Source: Lentibacillus sp. CBA3610
GTDB taxonomy: Bacteria > Bacillota > Bacilli > Bacillales > Amphibacillaceae
Assembly (NCBI RefSeq): GCF_013373365.1
Contig: NZ_CP035925.1
Span: 868,001-932,000, forward strand
DNA length: 64,000 nucleotides
Direction of reading: 5' to 3'
Both the position numbers and the translations under genes were made by a program. The notes under the pieces were generated by a model. It had not been told where the DNA came from and ran no database searches. It worked only from the letters and a program-made list of their open reading frames with translations. Of this stretch, positions 1-8,863 are shown piece after piece (the stretch's first letter is position 1; the number at the start of each line of letters is the position of its first letter).

Positions 1-1
1 C

Positions 2-1036
2 GGTGCAGTCATGGTTTACAGTTCTTCATATGTGTGGGCTGAATATAAGTATGCCGATCAATTTTTCTATCTAAAACGGCAGCTCTTGTTTTGTGGTATT
101 GGTATTGTCGGGATGTTCTTTTTTATGGCTATTCCCTACAGTACGTGGAAAAAGTATAGTAAAATCATTTTGTTTACGTGTTTTTTTCTGCTGTTGATTG
201 TGCTTATTCCCGGTATTGGTATGGAACGTGGCGGGGCACAAAGCTGGATAGGGATTGGCGCGTTCAGTGTTCAGCCATCTGAGTTTATGAAACTGGGTCT
301 GATTATTTATTTGGCAGCCTATCTATCAGTTCAGCAAAAGCATATAACATCTTTTAAAAAAGGGTTCCTCCCATCACTTATTCTGGTGTTTGCAGCATTC
401 GGACTCATCATGCTGCAACCGGATCTCGGTACTGGTGTCGTGCTGGTGGGGACATGCATGGTGATGATTTATATTGCCGGGGCAAGATTGCTGCATTTTT
501 TGGGCCTTGCCGGTGTTGGTATCATCGGATTTCTATTGCTGATATTATCAGCTCCATATCGGATAAGCCGGATAACTGCTTTTATCAATCCGTGGGAGGA
601 TCCATTGGGGGATGGCTTTCAGATTATCCAATCATTATATGCTGTCGGCCCGGGTGGTTTAATGGGGCTTGGTTTAGGTGAAAGCATACAAAAGTATTTT
701 TATTTGCCGGAGCCTCAAAACGATTTTATTTTCTCCATAATCGGAGAAGAGCTGGGATTTCTGGGCGGCACCTTTATGATTGGCTTGTTTGCGCTGTTAT
801 TTTGGCGTGGTATTAAGGCGGCACTGGAGGCGCCGGATGCTTATGGAAGATTTTTGGCGCTTGGTATCGTCTCAATGCTGACAATACAGGTCATGATAAA
901 TATCAGTGTTGTCATTGGTTTGATTCCTGTAACAGGTATTACCCTTCCATTTTTAAGCTATGGCGGTTCATCGTTAACATTAACGCTATGTTCTGCAGGC
1001 ATGTTATTAAATATTAGCAGGTATTCAAAATTATAG
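2..1036 (+). CDS. spoVE: SpoVE, SEDS-family peptidoglycan polymerase for spore cortex (5' end cut off)
   Basis: Integral membrane SEDS (FtsW/RodA/SpoVE) glycosyltransferase that polymerises lipid II; SpoVE does this for the spore cortex with the transpeptidase SpoVD. The reading frame is open from base 2, so the true start (about 20 codons further) lies outside the window. Visible family marks are the SWIG...QPSEFMK block, QPDLGTG, the NPWEDPLG...GFQIIQSLYA loop, the GLGLG...YLPEPQNDFIF motif and the C-terminal GITLPFLSYGGSS. Multiple hydrophobic segments run throughout. The sequence is closer to SpoVE than to FtsW, and the position just before divIB matches B. subtilis, except that murG and murB are missing after it. 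Confidence 0.93.
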   Translation, partial: GAVMVYSSSYVWAEYKYADQFFYLKRQLLFCGIGIVGMFFFMAIPYSTWKKYSKIILFTCFFLLLIVLIPGIGMERGGAQSWIGIGAFSVQPSEFMKLGLIIYLAAYLSVQQKHITSFKKGFLPSLILVFAAFGLIMLQPDLGTGVVLVGTCMVMIYIAGARLLHFLGLAGVGIIGFLLLILSAPYRISRITAFINPWEDPLGDGFQIIQSLYAVGPGGLMGLGLGESIQKYFYLPEPQNDFIFSIIGEELGFLGGTFMIGLFALLFWRGIKAALEAPDAYGRFLALGIVSMLTIQVMINISVVIGLIPVTGITLPFLSYGGSSLTLTLCSAGMLLNISRYSKL

Positions 1037-1126
1037 GCAGTTTTCTGGTAAATATTTATTGAATCTGATACAAGTTTACTACGTATTCAACTGAAAGATA
1101 TGATATAATTTAATCAAGTATAGTGT

Positions 1127-1154
1127 AACGGCATCCTAATAATGCCGTTTTATT
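1127..1154 (+). terminator. Rho-independent terminator after spoVE
   Basis: Perfect 8-bp stem AACGGCAT / ATGCCGTT with a 7-nt loop, followed by a T-rich tail. It closes the spoVE transcription unit. The rest of the 334-bp gap up to divIB (1155-1370) shows no gene: a 66-codon open frame there has no ribosome-binding site and no recognisable content. murG and murB, found here in B. subtilis, are absent. Confidence 0.75.
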
Positions 1155-1370
1155 CTTTGCATTTGGCTGTTTCTAAAAGTCTTTTAAATAAGATAGAAAA
1201 TTTACTATTAGCTCTTTGCAGCTCTGATTACACTGACACCTCGATAAAAGAAAGTACTTTTTCGAACGAGTTTGTAATGCGACTGGGTATCATAGTGAGT
1301 TCAGGCTGCGGATTGAATAAAAAGCCATATGCCTTGAAATGACAATGATTAGACAAAGGAAGAAATAGAA

Positions 1371-2171
1371 ATGGGGAAAAAAAATGTAGTTTCAATTGAA
1401 GATCGGATCCCAACGTTAAAGCAGGAGCGAAAAAAGAAGGCAAATCGCCGTCTTATATTTTATCTTTCTATTTTTTTCTTTCTGATTTCCATTATTGTTT
1501 ATCTTCAATCACCCCTAAGTCATGTGAGAACGATTGAAGTTTCAGGAAATTCGTTTGTGGAAAATGATGAGGTAATTGAGCAAAGCGGCATTACAAAGGG
1601 AACGAATATCTGGACGGTCAGTGAATCGAATGCAAAGCAAACGATTAACGAAAATCCGGTTATTCAAGACGTTGAAGTGAATCGGCAATTACCTTGGACA
1701 ATTGAGATTGATGTTAATGAATTTGGTCATGTCGGTTATGTTCAGCAAAATGAAAATTATTATCCGGTCCTGGGCAATGGTAAGGTTCTTGAAGAATTAC
1801 AGCAAAATACTGTCAGCGGAAAAGCACCGCTCCTCCTTGGGTTTTCTGATGAAGAGTATTTAACACAAATGACCCAGGAGCTGAAAAATCTATCAGAAAG
1901 CATTTTGGAGCTGATATCAGAAGTCCACTGGCAGCCAAGTGATGGTAATCAGCACAAAATTCTTCTTTATATGAATGATGGTTATATCGTCGACGGAACC
2001 ATCAGAAATTTTGCTGATAAAATGAGTATTTACCCTTCAATTGTTTCCCAGCTGGATCCGGAAAGTAAGGGGATTATACATATCGGGGCAGGTGCCTACT
2101 TTGAGGAATTCAATACAACGGCAGAAGAAGATCCCGATGGGTCGGAATCCAGTGATGAAACTGAACAATAA
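1371..2171 (+). CDS. divIB: DivIB (FtsQ), divisome membrane protein
   Basis: Bitopic division protein that forms a complex with FtsL and DivIC and helps recruit and control the septal synthase. The 266-residue protein has a basic cytoplasmic N-terminus, one membrane segment (about residues 29-46), then a POTRA domain (SPLSHVRTIEVSGNSFV onward) followed by the beta domain with the PVLGNGKVL element, and an acidic C-terminal tail rich in D, E and S. The ATG is preceded by AAAGGAAG. No gene follows directly: the next ORF is ftsA, 407 bp downstream, whereas B. subtilis has ylxW, ylxX and sbp in between. Confidence 0.92.
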   Translation: MGKKNVVSIEDRIPTLKQERKKKANRRLIFYLSIFFFLISIIVYLQSPLSHVRTIEVSGNSFVENDEVIEQSGITKGTNIWTVSESNAKQTINENPVIQDVEVNRQLPWTIEIDVNEFGHVGYVQQNENYYPVLGNGKVLEELQQNTVSGKAPLLLGFSDEEYLTQMTQELKNLSESILELISEVHWQPSDGNQHKILLYMNDGYIVDGTIRNFADKMSIYPSIVSQLDPESKGIIHIGAGAYFEEFNTTAEEDPDGSESSDETEQ

Positions 2172-2421
2172 GTAAATATTTCCTTGATAAAATTATGAAA
2201 TTAAAAGGATTTTACTGTTTTTTTGTAGAAATAACTATTATATATTTTCTTTTTCTGCCTGTTCCTTTAAAATAATAGACTAAAGGCTTATACACATCAG
2301 GAGAGGGTAAGCTCCACAGCGAAAATTGCTTCGTAAGTGTTTCCTTTTTGTAAAGCAGGAAATGATAAAGTTCAGGGTGACATTTTAACACGGAAATTTT
2401 GCCCGATCCGCCCCCTTATGT

Positions 2422-2458
2422 CCGGCTTCTGGAAAGATGAGGCGGCAGCCGGGTTTTT
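2422..2458 (+). terminator. Possible terminator in the divIB-ftsA gap
   Basis: CCGGCT and AGCCGG face each other across 19 nt and are followed by GTTTTT. The long loop makes this a moderate candidate. The remaining gap (2172-2578) shows no coding frame that I recognise. It occupies the place of ylxW, ylxX and sbp, and no convincing remnant of these is visible. Confidence 0.4.
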
Positions 2459-2518
2459 CCTGAAAGACGTGTCATCATATAATTGAAGATTTAAGATGCG
2501 TTATTTTTACGGGATGTT

Positions 2519-2546
2519 TTGAACAATCTCATTAAGGTAATATATA
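2519..2546 (+). promoter_or_regulatory. Candidate sigma-A promoter of ftsA
   Basis: TTGAAC is followed after 16 bp by TATATA, ending 32 bp before the ftsA start codon. Both boxes are one or two bases off consensus, so this is a tentative call. Confidence 0.35.
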
Positions 2547-2578
2547 TCAGATGCTTCTGAATCAGGAGGTGCCTTTCT

Positions 2579-3871
2579 TTGAACAACAGCGAAATACTAG
2601 TAAGTCTTGATATAGGTACATCAAAAATTAAAGTAATTATTGGAGAAGTTTTAAACGATTCCCTGAATATCATTGGGGTTGGCACTGCAAAATCGAATGG
2701 CATGAAAAAAGGTGCCATTATTGATATTGATCAAACCGTACAGTCCATTCGAAGTGCTGTCGAACAAGCAGAACGAATGGTCGGTATGCAAATTGACAGT
2801 GTGGTTGTTGGTGTGAACGGGAACCATATACAGTTGCAGTCTTGCCACGGTGTTGTAGCAGTCCAAAGCGAGAATCGCGAAATCGGTGATGAAGATATCA
2901 AACGCGTGATTGATGGTGCGCAAGTCGTTTCCATCCCCCCGGAACGCGAAATCATTGATGTCATACCGAAACAATTTATTGTTGATGGTTTGGACGAAAT
3001 TACTGATCCACGTGGGATGATTGGTGTCAGGCTGGAAATGGAAGGAAGCATCATAACGTGCTCCAAAACTGTTTTACATAACCTGCTGAAATGCGTGGAA
3101 CGTGCGGATCTGCACATTTCTGATATCTGTTTGCAGCCCCTTGCAGCCGGGACAGTCGGTTTATCAAAAGATGAGAAAAATCTGGGTGTCACATTAATTG
3201 ATGTAGGTGGGGGTTCCACAACTGTTTCTGTATTTGAAAACGATCATTTAGCCGGTACAAGTGTTGTTCCGTTAGGCGGTGACAACATCACGAAGGATTT
3301 ATCAATTGGACTGAGAACCTCCACTGAAGAGGCGGAAGATAATAAAGTGAATTATGGCCATGCTTTTTATGATGATGCCCAGGAGGATGAAACGTTTGAA
3401 GTATCAATTATAGGCAGTAATCAAAGGAAAACGTATAATCAAGCTTGCAAAATTTGCTGACCATGATCGAAGCCAGAATTAGAAGAAAATCTCGCTTATG
3501 CAGAGACGTGAAATCAGAACGAAATGGGTTCCAGCCAAATTACCTGGGTGGATACCGTTCTGACAGGTGTACAATGAAAATACCGGGAGTATTGAACTGG
3601 CACAGGAATTTATTTCAAACCAATGTCCGGGTAGCGATTCCTGACTACATAGGTGTAAAGGAACAGTTTAACTTGCCCGGAATTGGTATCTTGCAATTTT
3701 GCTTATCGTAATGCGAAAATACAAGGAAAAGAACTTTTACCTTCAGTCGCTGTCAATCAAAATGAAATGAAACCAAAACGTACGAAAAACTCAGGAAATT
3801 GGATGCACCGGCTAAAGGAAAAAAGAAAAAAAGAAATCAAAATCGCGAATTTGTTTAAAATATTTCTTTGA
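2579..3871 (+). pseudogene. ftsA: FtsA, actin-like divisome protein (frameshifted as sequenced)
   Basis: Actin-family ATPase that tethers FtsZ polymers to the membrane. A TTG start follows AGGAGGTG at 9 nt spacing. The first 285 or so codons are intact and show the phosphate-1 block (LDIGTSKIKVIIGE), the FtsA-specific 1C subdomain and phosphate-2 (LIDVGGGSTTVSVF). After about position 3440 the frame is lost several times, but translated pieces in changing frames continue the family sequence: MIEAR, TMKIPGVL, NVRVAIPDYIGVKE and a C-terminal basic amphipathic stretch ending KIANLFK. The gene is one of several disrupted by dense 1-nt indels here, most likely sequencing errors because the gene is normally functional in Bacillaceae. 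Confidence 0.88.
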
Positions 3872-3988
3872 ATTAACAGATGAGATTACTAGAAGTTTTA
3901 CTTATGAATCTTAGTTTCGGATATGTCGACTATTAGAAGAAACGTATTAATGCGTTGTATCCAAGCATATTAGGAAGGAACGGATATA

Positions 3989-5120
3989 ATGTTAGAAGGT
4001 TTGAAACAAATATGGATCACTTCAACGATAAAAAGTAAATTGGTGTAGGCGGTGGCGGCAGTAAATGCGGTTTACCGCATGATTGAACATGGTGTAAGGG
4101 TGTTGAAATTCATCGCTGTCAACAACTGATGCTCAGGCTTTGAATCTATCAAAAGCAGAAACGAAATTAACAGATTGGCGGAAACTGAACACGCGGTTAG
4201 GTGCAGGCGCAAATCCGGAGTAGGCAGAAAAGAGCTGAGGAGAATAAAGAACAATTGGAAGAAGCATTACAGGGTGCCGATATTGATTTTTTGTGACAGC
4301 CGGAAATGGGAAGGAGTACGGAACAGGTGCAGCCTCGGTGATTCCCAATAGCTTAAAGAATCGGTGCTTTGACAGTAGGGCGTTGTGACCGCCCTCCATT
4401 TGAGGGTAAAGAGTCAACCCAGGCTGTCTCGGGAATTGATTCTTGAAATCGAGTGTGGATACGTTAATTGTTATCCCGAATGATCGTCTCCTTTGAAATC
4501 GTTGATAAAAAAAACACAAAATGCTCGAGGCATTCCGTGAAGCGGACAAATGTATTACGGCAAGGTGTAACAAGGTATTCCGACCTGATTGCAAAAGCCT
4601 GGTTGATTAATGTGGACTTTTGCCGACGTGAAAACAATCATGTTGATAAAGGCTCGCATTAATGGGAATCGGATTGCAACTGGTGAAAATCGAGCGGCAG
4701 AGGCGCCAAAAAAGCTATTTTTCATCACTCTTCTGGAACATCAATCGAATGGGGCTCGGAATTCTGGATGAACATAACAGGCGGTACCATCTGAGTCTTT
4801 ATGAGTTCAGGAAGCAGCCGACTCGTGAACATCAGCCTGCCGATAACGAAGTGAATGTTATCTTTGGTTCAGTTATTAATGAAAACCTGAAAGATGAAAT
4901 TATTGTAACGGTGATTGCAACCGGTTTTGATGAAAGTCAGAAAGAAGATAATCAACCGCGCCAGCGTCCGGTTATTGAGCATAACCAGCATGCAGCGACA
5001 AAGGCTCCAGATGAGACGTCGCATGAGCAAGGACAAAACCAGCAAAACAACCGCCCTAATACACAGGACGATGAACTTGATATTCCTACATTCTTGCGTA
5101 ATCGCAACCGCAACCGCTAA
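3989..5120 (+). pseudogene. ftsZ: FtsZ, tubulin-like division GTPase (frameshifted as sequenced)
   Basis: Forms the Z ring. The ATG follows TAGGAAGGAA. The N-terminal tail reads MLE.FETNMDHF; the tubulin signature is present but damaged (GVGGGG, then SNAV recoverable after a shift, and a broken GGGTGTGAAP region near 4290-4345). Other recognisable pieces are QALNLSKAET, the T7 loop region LINVDF.DVKTIM, FGSVINENLKDEI, and the conserved C-terminal peptide DIPTFLRNRNRNR just before TAA. At least eight indels break the frame; only the last 150 codons are continuous. Loss of ftsZ would be lethal or near-lethal, so sequence error is the best explanation. Confidence 0.88.
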
Positions 5121-5138
5121 ACACCATTCAACACAGGG

Positions 5139-5170
5139 GCAATCAGATTTTAGTCTGGTTGCTTTTTTTT
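5139..5170 (+). terminator. Rho-independent terminator after ftsZ
   Basis: A 9-bp stem (GCAATCAGA pairs with TCTGGTTGC, one G-U) with a 6-nt loop is followed by eight T. It ends the ftsAZ unit ahead of the sporulation-controlled spoIIG operon. Confidence 0.85.
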
Positions 5171-5215
5171 ATTTCTCATGACTATATAGTACTATTCCTG
5201 ACTGCTTAAACTTTA

Positions 5216-5295
5216 AACGACAAGTTATTCGATAAGTAGTTAAAATTAGCCCATTAAGCCTACATGAAGTGACAGACTTTGCTGTCCAATATACT
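5216..5295 (+). promoter_or_regulatory. Candidate Spo0A-controlled spoIIG promoter
   Basis: In B. subtilis the spoIIGA-sigE operon is driven by sigma-A with Spo0A bound upstream at 0A boxes (TGTCGAA). Here TATACT (5290-5295) could be the -10. Two six-of-seven matches to the reverse complement TTCGACA occur upstream: AACGACA (5216-5222) and TTCGATA (5228-5234), 12 bp apart. No clear -35 is visible; the region lies inside an indel-rich stretch, so spacing cannot be trusted. Confidence 0.3.
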
Positions 5296-5339
5296 ACTTC
5301 ATTTTCCAGAGGGATTTTACCAAGGAAGAAAGAAATAGC

Positions 5340-6280
5340 GTGTGGACCATTTATCTGATGCTGTCTGGCTACTAAAATTTTTTTTGGATATGATGTTATT
5401 CTTTGCTCACACAGGCATTGGCGAAAGACAGCACAAGAAAGCTCAGATCATGTTTGGTGCGTTTATCGCTTCTTTATTGGTTCCACTGTCCATTTAATTA
5501 TCCCGATCTTTTTTACGAGGTCTGATAGGTAAACTGATGTATTCCGTCATCATTATTTATGCAGCTTTCGATATATTCAATCTATCACAGATGTTGAATT
5601 TGGCTGCTTTTATTTATTTTTACAACTTTTTCTATAGGGGGTGGATTGATCGCAATACACTTTCTATTTCAAATCCGATTGGTCTGACTTCAAAGTGGGA
5701 TTCTCACATTTGATAGCGGTTATGGTGACCGATAAGCTGGCTGTTTGTCGTACCTGCTTCCCGCTCGTTTGGTATTTCACAAAATCGCGTATGGACAAAG
5801 CATGCAGCAAAAAAAATCGATATGACAGTTATGTCCGGTCAACGATTCAAATTCGGCAAATCAGTAAAATCCACAACAGCTTATATTGATAGTGGCAATC
5901 AACTGACAGATCCACTGACGAAAAACCGGTTTACATTTGTGATGAATTTTTATTAAAGCAATGGTTTTCGGAGCAATGAAATGGGAAATGCTGAGATTGC
6001 TCATGACAATTTGGACTTTGAAAACTCCAGGTGATTGGGAAAGAGGATTCAGAATCGTCCGTTTCAAGGTGTTTGAAGGCAATCGTACTTCATGATGGCT
6101 ATTAAACCGGATAAATATGTCGATTGTTTACATGATGAGAAAATCGTTACGCACAAATTCCTGATTGGAATTCAATTTGCGGACTGACAAAAGATCAGTC
6201 TTCATTGCCTATTACAATCCAAAATTAATAAAATGGCTGTACTGCCTCGGCTTAATCTAAAAACGATGCATGACGATTGA
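5340..6280 (+). pseudogene. spoIIGA: SpoIIGA, pro-sigma-E processing membrane protease (frameshifted as sequenced)
   Basis: Aspartic-type protease of the mother cell that cleaves pro-sigma-E after a signal from SpoIIR. The GTG start gives VWTIYLDAVWLLNF after correcting one missing base, typical of the family N-terminus. Hydrophobic segments follow (for example FGAFIASLLVPLS). The protease region is visible as TAYIDSGNQLTDPLTK near 5877-5920, with the catalytic D in DSGNQ. The reading frame changes many times, and the stop near 6280 is my best estimate. Position directly before sigE supports the identity. Confidence 0.75.
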
Positions 6281-6337
6281 CCAATGTAGCTTATACTGCC
6301 ATTGGCTGTAATAAAAAGCTAAAAGGAGCGACTTAAT

Positions 6338-7069
6338 TTGAAAACTCATAGACTTCGTATAACGTTTATGGTGGTAATAAAAAAATACTGTTTAAGCTAG
6401 GTCTCAAAACGGATGAGATTTATTACATAGGCGGCAGTGAAGCACTTCCGCCGCCATTATCCAAAGAAGAAGAGAAACGCTTATTGGAACTGCTTCCTGA
6501 TGGGGATCAATCTGCAGGGCAAATGCTGATTGAACGTAATTTACGATTAGTCGTCTATTATCGCCAGAAAGTTTGAAAAATACGGGGGATCAATATAGAA
6601 GATCTGATAGTATTGGTACATCGGCTTGATCAAGGCGTCAAATACCTTTAAATCCAGAAAGAAAAAAATTAAACTGGCGACGTACGCATCACGGTGTATT
6701 GAAAATGAAATACTAATGTATCTGAGAAGAAATAATAAACTGAAATCCGAAATCTCCTTTGATGAACCATTAAACATTGATTGGGACGGCAATGAATTGT
6801 TGCTCTCGGATGTAATGGGAACAGATGAAGATATTATAACCAGAGATATTGAAAACAAATGTGGATAAACACTTACTGAGAATGCACTTTCACAGCTGAA
6901 TGCACGTGAAAAAAAAAATCATGGAACTTCCGTTTGGCTTGTTGGTCAGGAAGAAAAAACACAAAAAAAAAGAATGTAGCTGATATGTTAGGGATTTCCA
7001 AAAATCTTATATTTCCGATAGAGAAAAATCATACGCCGGCTGCAAAAAGAATTTAATAAATGGTTATGA
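6338..7069 (+). pseudogene. sigE: Pro-sigma-E, early mother-cell sporulation sigma factor (frameshifted as sequenced)
   Basis: TTG start 9 nt after AAAAGGAG. A damaged pro-sequence is followed by [19 protein letters not shown], the region just after the SpoIIGA cleavage zone. Sigma region 2 is clear ([10 protein letters not shown], then [26 protein letters not shown]), followed by [20 protein letters not shown]. Region 4 is recoverable in pieces (EKTQK, VADMLGISK). The end is NKWL and TGA. At least five indels interrupt the frame. Sigma-E activates the mother-cell programme after engulfment begins and requires the upstream gene for processing. Confidence 0.88.
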
Positions 7070-7127
7070 ACTTACTCTGGCATGATTTGAAGGCGTTTTA
7101 GCATCGTTTATAGACCAGAACAGGCTT

Positions 7128-7156
7128 GCATAAAAACCTCCTATGGGGAGATACTG
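7128..7156 (+). promoter_or_regulatory. Candidate sigma-F (or sigma-G) promoter of sigG
   Basis: GCATA (7128-7132) fits the GYATA -35 element of forespore sigma factors, and GGAGATACTG (7147-7156) fits the sigma-F -10 consensus GGNNANANTR at every fixed base. The gap between them is 14 bp. Transcription would start near 7162-7164, giving a leader of about 28 nt. The match is to the known family consensus; no expression is shown. Confidence 0.55.
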
Positions 7157-7183
7157 CTCATGAACAGCATCTCCAACGGGAGG
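7137..7183 (+). promoter_or_regulatory. sigG leader hairpin that can hide the ribosome-binding site
   Basis: In a transcript reading through from sigE, CCTCC (7137-7141) can pair with GGAGG (7179-7183), which is the sigG Shine-Dalgarno sequence, stacked on a 10-bp inner stem GGAGATACTG / CAGCATCTCC with one mismatch. In a short transcript from the promoter at 7128-7156 a smaller stem remains possible: CTCC (7171-7174) with GGAG (7179-7182), loop AACG. Both forms would lower sigG translation. A translation-dampening hairpin in the sigG leader is, as far as I recall, also reported in B. subtilis. Confidence 0.5.
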
Positions 7184-7190
7184 GTAGAAT

Positions 7191-8010
7191 ATGACAAAAC
7201 ATAAAGTAGAAATCTGCGGCGTTGATACATCAAAATTACCTGTGTTGAAAAACGATGAAATGCGTGAATTATTTAAACAAATGCAAGATGGTGATATAAC
7301 CGCACGCGAAGAACTGGTGAATGGAAATTTGCGTCTCGTACTAAGTGTTATTCAGCGCTTTAATAATCGCGGTGAATATGGTGATGATTTATTCCAGGTT
7401 GGTTGTATCGGACTCATGAAATCAATTGATAATTTCGATTTAAGTCATAATGTAAAAGTTTTTCAACTTATGCTGTACCGATGATCATAGGCGATAAGAC
7501 GATAATCTTCGTGACAACAACCAAATCAGGGTATCCAGGTCTTTAAGAGATAACGGCAATATAAGCCTTCAAGTCAGGAAGAAAATTAAATCAGCAAAAC
7601 ATCCAAAGAGCCAACTGCAATGGAAATAGCAGAAGAAATGGATGTCGATCATTCTGATATTGTTTTTGCAAATGGATGCCATAACGGATCCGTATCACTA
7701 TTCGAAACCAATTTATAATGAACGGTGGCGACCCGATTTATGTTATGGATCAGCTGAAGCGATGATAAGATAAAGACTCGCTTTGTTGATAAACATCCTT
7801 GAAAGAAGGCATGTATCAGCTCGATGATCGTGAAAAATGATTCTGAAATAACCGTTTCTTTTCAGGGAAAGACCCAAATGGAGGTTGCTGATGAAATCGG
7901 TATATTCAAGCTCAGGTTTCCCGTCTTGAAAAAGCAGCGATTGACCAGTGAACAAAGAAATGTTTCGAAGTGAAATCAGGAAATATTCGGACTTAACCTT
8001 CAGTCCGTGA
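7191..8010 (+). pseudogene. sigG: Sigma-G, late forespore sigma factor (frameshifted as sequenced)
   Basis: The first 92 codons are intact and give MTKHKVEICGVDTSKLPVL, the N-terminal segment typical of sigma-G, then the region 2 core (ELVNGNLRLVLSVIQRF, DDLFQVGCIGLMKSIDNFDL). After about 7460 the frame is broken repeatedly, but MIIG, SRSLRD, EPTAMEIAEEMDVDHSDI, DPVSLFEPIYND, GGDPIYVMDQL, KTQMEVADEIG and SRLEKAAI follow in the right order in shifting frames. The stop near 8010 is approximate. Sigma-G runs late forespore gene expression, including small acid-soluble proteins and germination genes. Confidence 0.88.
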
Positions 8011-8104
8011 GTGATAAAACAGTCAATTTCAACCAATTTTTCCAGAAATGAGGGATTAGGCCATTACGCCAAAACAATTGAAATATCTTTCAACTACTAT
8101 AAAT

Positions 8105-8136
8105 CGACGCCAAAATTCAAATTTGGGGTCGTTTTT
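8105..8136 (+). terminator. Rho-independent terminator after sigG
   Basis: CGACGCCAAA pairs with TTTGGGGTCG (one G-G mismatch) around a 7-nt loop and is followed by TTTTT. It ends the spoIIG-sigG region. Downstream to 8530 there is no gene: the stretch holds the repeat remnant at about 8268-8445 and otherwise nothing I recognise. Confidence 0.65.
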
Positions 8137-8267
8137 ATGTAAAAATTTTTTTATTAAATTTTTGTTTTTGACGACCCCTTTTCCAATTTCGATACGATTA
8201 TAAATAAAAAAAGCTGTTTTCCCAAAGATTGTCGTTTTTGCACAAAATCCATAAAGTGAAACTTCAT

Positions 8268-8445
8268 TCAGCGGAGCGCAACTTTTCCGCAGCTCGTGTC
8301 GTGTTCCTGTCCTAATGAAGAGAACATTCATGTACAGAAAAATCAAACACTAGCGGAGCGTATTTCGGAGCGGTGTTATTGCACACGAATTTTTTCAGTA
8401 CGTCGCAGTTTACATCAACTGGGGTTAAGAACTTATAGAATTTAC
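8268..8445. repeat. Degraded copy of the composite intergenic repeat
   Basis: Contains, in order, TTTCCGCAGC (slightly altered), TCGTGTTC.TGTC, GAGAACATTCATGTACAGAAA, AGCGGAGCGTATTTCGG and CAGTACGTCGCAGTTTACATC. The same blocks in the same order occur at 47700-47850, and most of them also at 42290-42540. Only right-hand halves of the two hairpin units remain, so this looks like a deletion remnant. Confidence 0.65.
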
Positions 8446-8530
8446 GAGAGAGCCTAAATAAAAAGGGAATCAATAATATTTTAGGCATCTGTCTGCATAT
8501 AATAATTTAACATAAGGCAGGTGATTCCCA

Positions 8531-8821
8531 GTGATAACATTATCCGACTTGCAAATAAAAGAGGTTATTATGATGAATGACGGCAAGAGGCTTGGACACA
8601 TTTCCGATCTGGAAATAGACGGGGACAATGGCATGAATAACGGCGTTGGTAGTTGGGTAATTAAAAGATAAAAGTCCGGTTTTAATTTGGCAAAGCTGAT
8701 GAACTTGATTATTCCCTGGAACCATAATTGGTTGTGATAGGAGGACATCATTTTGGTCAGGGAGCTAACATCACCTTCTCTTTATCCGGATCAGAAAATT
8801 GCTCGATATCGTGTAATATGA
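8531..8821 (+). pseudogene. ylmC: YlmC/YmxH-family PRC-barrel sporulation protein (frameshifted as sequenced)
   Basis: A GTG start 7 nt after AAGGCAGGTG gives ITLSDLQIKEVI, then DGKRLGHISDLEIDGDNG, the PRC-barrel motif of the YlmC/YmxH family (about 80-95 residues). The frame breaks near 8670 and continues in other frames as VRFNFGK.DELIIPWNHI and LVRELTSPSLYPDQKIARYRV. B. subtilis has ylmC at the same place between sigG and ylmD. Function is not established; a membrane-side or sporulation-linked role is only inferred from conservation in spore formers. Confidence 0.7.
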
Positions 8822-8863
8822 TAGAAATGGTACAGCATATTCAGTTGATTAAGGGGGGAGACA

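Noticed and set aside
1075..1109. Promoter-like TTTACT / TATGAT and TATAAT boxes after spoVE
   Set aside because: They lie upstream of the spoVE terminator and more than 250 bp before divIB, so a transcript would stop at once.
1142..1342. 66-codon open frame between spoVE and divIB
   Set aside because: Its start codon is in the right arm of the spoVE terminator, and there is no SD and no recognisable family.
8056..8346. Minus-strand open frame of 96 codons after sigG
   Set aside because: It crosses the sigG terminator and the repeat remnant and has no family features.
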